The notes below the pieces were generated by a model. It was not told the DNA's origin. It saw only the letters and a list, made by a program, of their open reading frames with translations, and made no database searches. A program made the position numbers and the translations under genes. From contig JASAOO010003327.1 in assembly GCA_030849075.1 (NCBI GenBank), forward strand, positions 1-41,679: a stretch of DNA of 41,679 nt, in the 5' to 3' direction. The DNA comes from Zelonia costaricensis (Eukaryota; Euglenozoa; Kinetoplastea; Trypanosomatida; Trypanosomatidae). Positions within the stretch are counted from its first letter, which is position 1; each line of letters starts with the position of its first letter. Positions 37,501-41,679 of this stretch are shown piece by piece.

Positions 37501-38743
37501 CCACATCCTCGTGCAGGGGCAGCGGCGCGTCAACAACCACCCCCTGCAGCGCCTCCCGGACACGTAGCAGGAGCGCACAGAAGTCCGTCAGGTGCTGCAT
37601 CGATGCTGCCTTGCTGGACGGCGCAGGCAGCGGCGTATCGTGTGCCTCGACGGTGATGGGAAAGCGCCGAGTCGCCACAAACGCGCCGTACTCGGAGAGG
37701 CAGTGTAGGACGTGCAGCTTGGCAGAACTGCCCGGCACACTCAGCACTCGCCGCTCTTCCACACGCACGTACTGCGGTGAAATGCTGTCCCCAATAAACG
37801 TCGCCGTCACGCCGCTCTGCTGCTGGTCCACCTTCACCCGGCGAGAGTTCGTGGGTGCCCCGGCTGTGGCACGCAGACCTTCGCAGCGGTAGAGAGTGTA
37901 GTCTGCCGCCTGGCACCCATCCGGCAGCGGCGGCAGAAGCGTGACCACGACGGCGCGAGCTTCGACGGGCTGCGAATCCAGAGTGAACTCGGCGGCGTCG
38001 AGCAGCTCCTTCAGCGTTGATGCGGTGCGACTGTACGTGAAAGGAAACCCCTTTGTCTTCTCCTTGACCACGAGCTCGAACTCCGCCTTCTCCAGCTCAG
38101 CGCCAAGCTCTCGCACAAGCACGTCCATCACATCCGCCACGGAAGGAAACCGTCGAGCTGTGAAGCTTGTGCGCGGCGCCGTCAGTAGCACTTGGTTTGC
38201 CTTCTCGAAGGACAGCGGTGCTTCCACGTCGATGGCAGCAGCGCCTTGCGCTCCGCCAAAGCACAACACCTGCGACCCGAACTGCGCCCTCCACCGCACG
38301 TGCGGCTCCGACAACACCGCACCAGCAGCGCGACCCAGCCGCGGCAGTACCGCATGGTCATCGACGGGCTGCGGGTGCTCTGCGGAGAGCGGGACGAGGT
38401 GGTACTTGGTGCGTCCATCCAGACCAGTGGTGTCCACGCACCCCGTGTACTCCACCAGCCGCGCAGCCTCTACTCCGAGAAACACGACCCTATACAGCAC
38501 CCGCAGCGCAGCGGCCTCTGCCCCGCCATCGCCACCGCCGCCCCGCCCGCGGCCTCGCTCCCCGTACGGCGGAGGCTGCTGACCGTCGCCACCGCCGCCC
38601 CGCCCGCGGCCTCGCTCCCCGTACGGCGGAGGCTGCTGACCGTCGTCACCGCCGCCTCGCCCCCGGCCGCGTCCGCCATCACCACCTCGGCCACGGCCCG
38701 CGCGGACACGCCACGGCTGGGCAACGCCTGCGCGAGGGTCCAT
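31592..38743 (-). CDS. DEAH-box helicase / RBR (RING-IBR-RING) E3-like fusion with CCCH fingers and ART-like C-terminus, 2383 aa
   Basis: Domains in order: an RGG/GRG-rich start with two near-identical copies of GDGQQPPPYGERGRGRGGG (~33-75); two CCCH-type fingers, C420-x8-C-x4-C-x3-H438 and C443-x7-C-x4-C-x3-H460; and a superfamily-2 helicase with STGSGKST (K602), DEAH (710-713), SATLQ (~741) and QRTGRAGR (930-937). The helicase-associated region follows, then long divergent sequence to ~1840. The RBR module is RING1 from C1852 (CPVC, CGHQCC), IBR (~1935-1990) and RING2 (CPRC...TGCFAISC), with C2020 at the catalytic-cysteine position. Residues ~2215-2383 resemble an ADP-ribosyltransferase fold. 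Helicase and RBR parts match the layout of plant DEAH11/12-type proteins. A role as an RNA helicase with ubiquitin ligase activity is inferred. The ATG at 38743 is the first in frame. A strong splice tract lies 17 nt upstream. Confidence 0.9.
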   Translation of the reverse strand: MDPRAGVAQPWRVRAGRGRGGDGGRGRGRGGGDDGQQPPPYGERGRGRGGGGDGQQPPPYGERGRGRGGGGDGGAEAAALRVLYRVVFLGVEAARLVEYTGCVDTTGLDGRTKYHLVPLSAEHPQPVDDHAVLPRLGRAAGAVLSEPHVRWRAQFGSQVLCFGGAQGAAAIDVEAPLSFEKANQVLLTAPRTSFTARRFPSVADVMDVLVRELGAELEKAEFELVVKEKTKGFPFTYSRTASTLKELLDAAEFTLDSQPVEARAVVVTLLPPLPDGCQAADYTLYRCEGLRATAGAPTNSRRVKVDQQQSGVTATFIGDSISPQYVRVEERRVLSVPGSSAKLHVLHCLSEYGAFVATRRFPITVEAHDTPLPAPSSKAASMQHLTDFCALLLRVREALQGVVVDAPLPLHEDVAEHGACRGDAVAAPCTFLHCKREHMYTMCLKDAQGDCRIPSCNYWHAVSSVREMLAIRGSAVNLDFIPPGSLDVGLRYQAMLRTALSRHLSRFFAATEAAQTLLPQGCVAAHTHQQLNELQRELVEQYNAVVHTLGDGTPRSNVLADRCCRRLQHPLPLLLARDAVVAACRRPEVRCVLVDSSTGSGKSTQLPQYLAECASAAFVRREAVNSRGRQKAVLCVEPRLIAAQLLRDRVAQEYGGEDAAAVQRVRYVSYNEHLLTGTCDIAFMTVHTLLDLIRDKKIHIEQDVYAVVVDEAHERSVSSDMLLGLLKAEMARAPSLRVAVCSATLQSDLFRRYYPNSVRVSAEGRVHPVAVVHDNDCDAPRPSSDYVSATVQAVLSILRDPPTIPGAAVASGVPQPLHVLAFLPSASDVELALRSLERHLEQWGAVAHEKVEVLAVSGRQTPVQQRRVLEEVEPGVQKAIFATPIAETSVTIDGVAYVVDCGLTHVPRYDAVHHVTELAVCPVTQSAAIQRTGRAGRTTPGLCIRLYSKRAFTLLPKDAPPAVQTAALHSVALQLARLGYSMREFEWMEPPAPQAVEATLRELTVHQALQSAAGHIAAGVPQLTEFGRFLLRLESVSVPVGRMLYEAGRADRDDFLALVALAAACIQLYPRMFSYRIPERDAFQTALAAWGDAYDAGTHGDVVCLTRLVVRALHRFAGKKTDAAPAKDADAAMRFLSKPGLDELRRTQVEHFQSTVTALRLRAGQCGPNDVPFTSPEFAATSAGELQRLVGSCMGLQAALQSEDVTSSYMTVDAASRDCTLEATSFVRAQCARVGGRPCKLPSLCTFAALRGDATTGKAEMRLCTPVQEVWLPATVREVLPAVRAQQLTQCIVELPSVLTDEWRVEEVTRWLSLRLDGGTCRVSSRDDRSCLVVRCTRALHQRARAVVQAAVKEATERHRSTCLEVALHGVCRVTCGSGCVHAEVLRDRKDFVTVLLTGESRAGMRCLALDLPAKVRMWGRQFCGRDVPVTVRDGVAGAIHEGEGWTALVTFASCRDAVDFYAGYAVAHRAGRVPARAEPFWEQDAPAAAMDSMTPVCSISVRLCVGYGDGEVVSGGDAVRRSSHSFPLEPVFACEQALRAVLPGGVEVKAHHVDRAQGVLHLQLQASSERLAHATLDVLHRVRGASCHYRTLFFGVVYAAEFPLPRHVNRELQAQLCRRVTTPTGNGDKAAGRVWCDALYENGHRAMLVRCATPRALTAAIAALQRWTAVHRCFVGEGSPMEKANAARAAAFGVSSLVSRLNAEHGTHHRVRATQFVFSEADGVLYFIGDEAERPRVEAQLQQLRDAAARTACVALTLPGDAASARRCHAWLTSRVEECRMRSVPATVVMRGSTAMLLAPTDVAQLVHTDKEVAALWRAVNGEKNPQHKSTHVDAVMGSAAAAAEEAEEECPVCLCELQEARVRLLCGHQCCKMCLSSMFDCEGGAVPQLPVCCPACATPIAATELAQFASPAEVRRLGEFLRAEKVRRAETAGAEVKECPNQVCLGVPRVVTYDKRECGGCGLQYCEVCTDLGEVRGWHDGEPHLTQATLLADRLVKRLPFVPTCPRCGEACYDFTGCFAISCSQQHSFCGFCMAGCDRDAHGHVAHCQRNPNPGSYFALMEVFWQCRAEDLAAAITTTISNSKARSLSLVEAVAKKVYALMHDQWPRKPIDNAVNALRRMPWAAEERVAVAARGAEAVPPPPKEPPAHNLQAVARPLLHAAQTAVALLSGLPVPITELLGTEPGTDATLVAAVRQVELLCALDLTPFVDDALELMGDADEAAVALYAVFDVERRLEEFLRSLGDNWVALEELQPYWAALLRGIQRRLMTTPTWAERSARLTLEQRAAYTCGEVVKWTAPAVCTPVRVNSNATAAAGRDDGRVLFLVRCVAYATCPIPGGNSDEQVVLPAGVHLRVLEVVRKPGLRYTIRLEQESEFAAGN
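38524..38690 (-). repeat. 57-bp tandem repeat encoding an RGG/PPPYGE motif
   Basis: Two nearly identical 57-bp units (about 38524-38580 and 38581-38637) and a diverged partial third one (38638 onward) lie inside the 5' coding part of the helicase fusion. Each unit encodes 19 residues of the type GDGQQPPPYGERGRGRGGG. RGG boxes bind RNA and are targets of arginine methylation. Near-identity at DNA level points to a recent duplication, or to copy-number change between strains. Confidence 0.85.
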
Positions 38744-38760
38744 CAAGAAGCGTCGCTACG

Positions 38761-38871
38761 CTGACGTGAGTCGTTCAAAGAAGAAACAAGAGCAAAGGAG
38801 CGGAGAACAAAATCGAGACGGATAAAGAAATCGATACGGATAAAGAAATCGATACGGATAAAGAAATCAGA
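38761..38871 (-). promoter_or_regulatory. Predicted polypyrimidine tract and spliced-leader acceptor of the helicase fusion, built partly of tandem repeats
   Basis: On the - strand a pyrimidine-rich stretch covering 38871 down to about 38772 ends at the first AG, 38762-38761. This gives a 17-nt leader before the ATG at 38743. The distal part consists of the 18-bp repeats listed separately, the proximal part of TTGTTTCTTCTTT-type sequence. This supports the chosen start codon. Confidence 0.55.
38809..38871. repeat. 18-bp tandem repeat
   Basis: The unit GATAAAGAAATCGATACG occurs at 38821-38838 and 38839-38856, with partial copies on both sides (38809-38820 and 38857-38871). It contains the palindrome ATCGAT and is unusually AT-rich for this DNA. 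On the sense strand it reads as a pyrimidine-rich repeat directly upstream of the predicted splice site. Confidence 0.9.
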
Positions 38872-39764
38872 CTGTGTGTGTGTGTGTGTGATTGTGTGTG
38901 TGTGTGGACGCCGGTGGCGTTGTCGAGCAACACAGAGAAGGGGAGAGAAAAGAAAACCAGTGAGAGGGGTGGAGCCTGTCAGCAACATAGATGTCGGTGT
39001 GCGTGAGCATGTGGCGACACCGACACACAGCTTCACTGGCACGCAATCAAACCCTGCGCATCCGCACTCACGAGAGCAGTGAGAGAGGGGCACACTTCCT
39101 CATCCATCCGGCCCCCTACACAGCTTGAGTGCATCCCCAAGTGCCGTCTTGCAGGTCAGGGAGGCGCTCTTGTCAAGGCAGTCCGCCCCCCCCCTCCGAG
39201 TTCTACCCGTTCAAGGCGGCACAGCGGTGTGCAGCAGGATGAAGCACACAACCTGCCCGCCCCACGCACCGGCACACACACACACACACAACGTGATGCG
39301 TGCCTCCGCACACATCCCTGATCAATGGAAGCTTCAACGCCGTCTTATCCTTTTCTTCGGGGAAGCGATGGGATCGGGGAGGGATGGCGGGAGAGGGGGG
39401 TTCTCGCATGGAGTGTACAGACGTGACCGCAGCTCAGCACTTGCATTCGCCGTCTGCCAGCACACTTCTCCAAGCCTCCCCTCTTGGCCCAGCTGTCCCA
39501 TCCGCGCGAAGCTTCTCGCTTGCGCAGACGTGCAGGTGCAGCAGAGAGAGGGGTCGCATGCACAGCGCGTCTCGGATGCGTGCAGCGGTGGTGCGAGGCG
39601 GGAGCGCAGAGTACGTACCAACGTGCGTGCCGTGGATAACCTGAGTGTAGGTACGACACACGCGGACGGGAAAGGCCACACACGCCTGAGCCGCGGCATC
39701 ACCACGACGACGCATGATAAGAACACAGCAAAAGAACGCGTTTGTGGAATGCGGTGTGGTGAAG

Positions 39765-39812
39765 TGTGTCTGTGTCTGTGTCTGTGTTTGTGTCTGTGTG
39801 TGTGTGTGTGTG
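39765..39812. repeat. Imperfect GTGTCT / GT repeat array
   Basis: Four or five TGTGTC-type hexamers, one with a T change, run into a plain GT tract. This looks like a mutated GT microsatellite rather than telomeric sequence, since trypanosomatid telomeres are TTAGGG repeats. Confidence 0.8.
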
Positions 39813-40703
39813 CATCGGCGACGCTGGCTGCCGGCGCGGTGCCACCCCCCAACCCTGTCTGGCTTACTAGGGAGAGCCACGCCTGCTGGTGTGGCGAGAG
39901 GCTCGACACAAACTCACTTATAAACTAGAAACAAGAACGGAGCGAAGCTCATCATGACGACGTCGACTTGGACACACACGGAAGTCTTGGAAAGAGAAAG
40001 AAACATGAGGAAACACGAACACGCACACGCACGCGGAGTACAACAGGACGTTGCGCGAGACGATACACGCCAAAAGGCGGTGGCGGGCCGGCCTCATCAG
40101 CGCCACCCCACCCCACCCCCACCCCCTTCACAGAGAAGTGAGTGAGGTGACGCGGGAGAGGGGGAGGGGGCGGGGAGGAGGAGGCGAGGTCAGGAAGAGA
40201 AACACAGACACGCAGACAGGCGTCGCCATGACCGCGACATGGCTGACGTGCTGCATAGCGAATTCACCTTGAAGCGATGCGCCACACACACACACACTTC
40301 CACGCATACTTACGCATGCGGTGGTGCGGTGCGGCGTGCTGCGCAAGCACCTCGCTCCCCATTTCGGTGCTCCGCCCACACTCGTGGGGTGCGGTGCGGC
40401 GCTAAGCGTAGTCAGCAAGGAGGCGGCGGAGGAGAAGACGGGGATGACGGGGGAGGGGAGCCCTTCACAACTTCTTCTACAGGATCCAGTGTTGAGAGGA
40501 GCGAGACGTGTCTGTACGCGTAAGTATGTGTGTATGTGTGTGTGTGTCTGCTCTCCGTTGGGGCTGATACTGCTCCGAGAAAGTGGCGGTTGTGGCGGTA
40601 CTTGGTAGCAGCGGCACCGGGCGTTCTTCCAATACAGCGTGTGAACTTCGCTTGTTCAGACCACCGAATCGCCTAGGACGCTGTCAAGGATTCCAAGGGG
40701 ACG

Positions 40704-40704
<1 letters not shown>

Positions 40705-40734
<30 letters not shown>
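40705..40734. repeat. (CA)15 microsatellite
   Basis: An uninterrupted CA run of 30 nt lies about 390 bp downstream of the stop of the partial oxidoreductase gene. It is probably length-variable. Confidence 0.95.
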
Positions 40735-40739
<5 letters not shown>

Positions 40740-41120
40740 ACACAGACACAGCGTGCATCCTCTAACACGAGAAGACGCATTGTCGCGTGCGTCTGTTCGC
40801 CCGACAGGGACGGGCGGGCATGCACACCGACGCGGACTCGTGCATCGGCGACCACCACCACGGCATGGCCGCACCCACACACACACACAGCCCACCGGCA
40901 GAAACAGAGAAGCGCAACAGTTGGTGGCCCGAGTCGAGGAAAGAAGCATGACGGCAGCGGTGGGCTCGATCGAGCGAACAACACCACCACTCGACAACAC
41001 GATAAGATCGAATTCACGCCGAGCGAGAGAGATGGGAGGGGGGCCCGAAGGTACCTTCATACACAGAGAAGCAACAAACACAGAAGCCAAGCGCAATGCG
41101 CGTCATGTCCAGAGCTTTCA

Positions 41121-41679
41121 TCACTGCGCCGCCGCACCAGCAGCAGTGGCAGCGGCCACACCGCGCCGCGGGTCGAACAGCGTCTTCGCGAAGGCGTACG
41201 CGGGGGGCAGCTCCTTGCCCAGCAGCCGGTGCGCCGCGATGCAGCCGATCGGGTCGCACGCCTTCGCCCCGCGCCCACACCCGCCAATGGCGCAGTACAG
41301 CCCCTGCCCGTCCGCACTCCCGATCAACGGCACCTCGTCTTCTGTCTCGTCGAAGATGCAGCGCACGACTTGGCAGTTCGCATGGTCACTCAAGTCGGGC
41401 AGTGCCGGCCACGCCGTGTAGAGCTGCGTCAGGCTCGCCACCAGCGCCCGGACGCCTGGGTGCGACGGCGGCACCGCCTTGCCCTCGTCGTACCACTCCA
41501 TCGCCCCCGCCAGTGTGCTGATGTCTGAGTCCTTCTCCTCGGCCAACCAGTTCGATGCGTGGCCCATCTTGATAAACCACCCACGCCGATCGTCGTAGTA
41601 GCGGGGCGGCAGCGCGTAGAAGTGCCCCCCACCCAACCCCGCCGTGCAGATCACACTCGGGAACTGCTGGCTTGCCGCC
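41121..41679 (-). CDS. FAD-dependent oxidoreductase (DAO-like), C-terminal part; 5' end lies beyond the window
   Basis: The frame is open to the window edge and ends with TGA at 41121-41123, giving about 185 readable residues. The visible part reads AASQQFPSVICTAGLGGGHF, then ALPPRYYDDRRGWFIKMG, an acidic helical stretch, and near the end VPLIGSADGQGLYCAIGGCGRGAKACDPIG followed by AAHRLLGKELP. A hydrophobic Gly-rich CAIGGCGRG stretch next to an upstream PLIG is the usual C-terminal FAD-contacting end of glucose-oxidoreductase/D-amino-acid-oxidase-like flavoenzymes. The N-terminal dinucleotide-binding GxGxxG is not in the window, so substrate and subfamily cannot be told. A short Ala-rich tail ends the protein. 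The first possible start seen in the window is only a GTG, and the sequence before it is clearly still coding. Confidence 0.6.
   Translation of the reverse strand, partial: AASQQFPSVICTAGLGGGHFYALPPRYYDDRRGWFIKMGHASNWLAEEKDSDISTLAGAMEWYDEGKAVPPSHPGVRALVASLTQLYTAWPALPDLSDHANCQVVRCIFDETEDEVPLIGSADGQGLYCAIGGCGRGAKACDPIGCIAAHRLLGKELPPAYAFAKTLFDPRRGVAAATAAGAAAQ

Larger units (their letters stand above)
38744..41120. other. Intergenic region between the partial oxidoreductase and the helicase fusion
   Basis: 2.4 kb with no convincing gene. It contains an 18-bp tandem repeat (38809-38871), GT tracts (about 38874-38890), a CA tract (about 39273-39290), an imperfect GTGTCT hexamer array (39765-39812), a (CA)15 tract (40705-40734), and shorter GT/CA runs. 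On the sense strand this should hold the 3' UTR of the oxidoreductase and the splice signals of the helicase gene. Confidence 0.6.

Noticed and set aside
39765..39812. Possible interstitial telomere repeat
   Set aside because: The unit is GTGTCT grading into GT, not TTAGGG; it is best read as a mutated dinucleotide tract.

Overview
The window looks like nuclear DNA of a trypanosomatid of the Leishmania/Crithidia/Leptomonas group (Leishmaniinae). The genes are intronless, long and head-to-tail on one strand. Coding sequence is GC-rich with strong GC3 bias. Intergenic DNA is packed with GT/CA dinucleotide tracts, poly-G/poly-C runs and polypyrimidine blocks of the kind used for spliced-leader trans-splicing. 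Two adjacent beta-type DNA polymerases, one with a very long Ala/Lys/Pro-rich N-terminal extension, are the known kinetoplastid Pol beta / Pol beta-PAK pair.

Layout. One gene (1213-2172) lies on the + strand: an acidic, low-complexity protein of unknown function. A gene-free 4.3 kb region follows (2173-6467). All remaining genes are on the - strand, so this region is a convergent strand-switch region, where two polycistronic units meet. The - strand unit, in transcription order (high to low coordinates), is: an FAD-dependent oxidoreductase cut by the window end (41121-41679); a 2383-aa DEAH helicase / RBR ubiquitin-ligase-like fusion with CCCH fingers and a C-terminal region that looks like a degenerate ADP-ribosyltransferase fold (31592-38743); a 198-aa probable mitochondrial protein (30457-31053); a 1688-aa long-form tRNase Z (24395-29461); DNA polymerase beta-PAK, 1794 aa (17173-22557); DNA polymerase beta, with its 5' end broken by an ambiguous base and a poly-G run (14001-15068); a SET/split-MYND (SMYD-like) protein (9823-11667); and a BAR-domain protein (6468-7880).

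Functional picture. As is usual in trypanosomatids, genes of one unit need not share a pathway. Two neighbours are base-excision-repair/mitochondrial DNA polymerases, and two act on RNA (tRNA 3' processing; helicase/E3). Expression control is expected to be post-transcriptional. Several genes have a clear polypyrimidine tract followed by an AG just upstream of the first ATG, and these were used to choose starts. No tRNA, rRNA, CRISPR array, transposon ORF or telomeric repeat was recognised.

The most interesting object is the DEAH-RBR-ART-like fusion. The RBR catalytic-cysteine position is retained (C2020), but the ART-like domain appears to lack the catalytic glutamate (Q2347) and the usual S-T-S segment. 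Second is the convergent region, whose pyrimidine/purine strand skew reverses around a block of very GC-rich hairpins near 4.07-4.15 kb.
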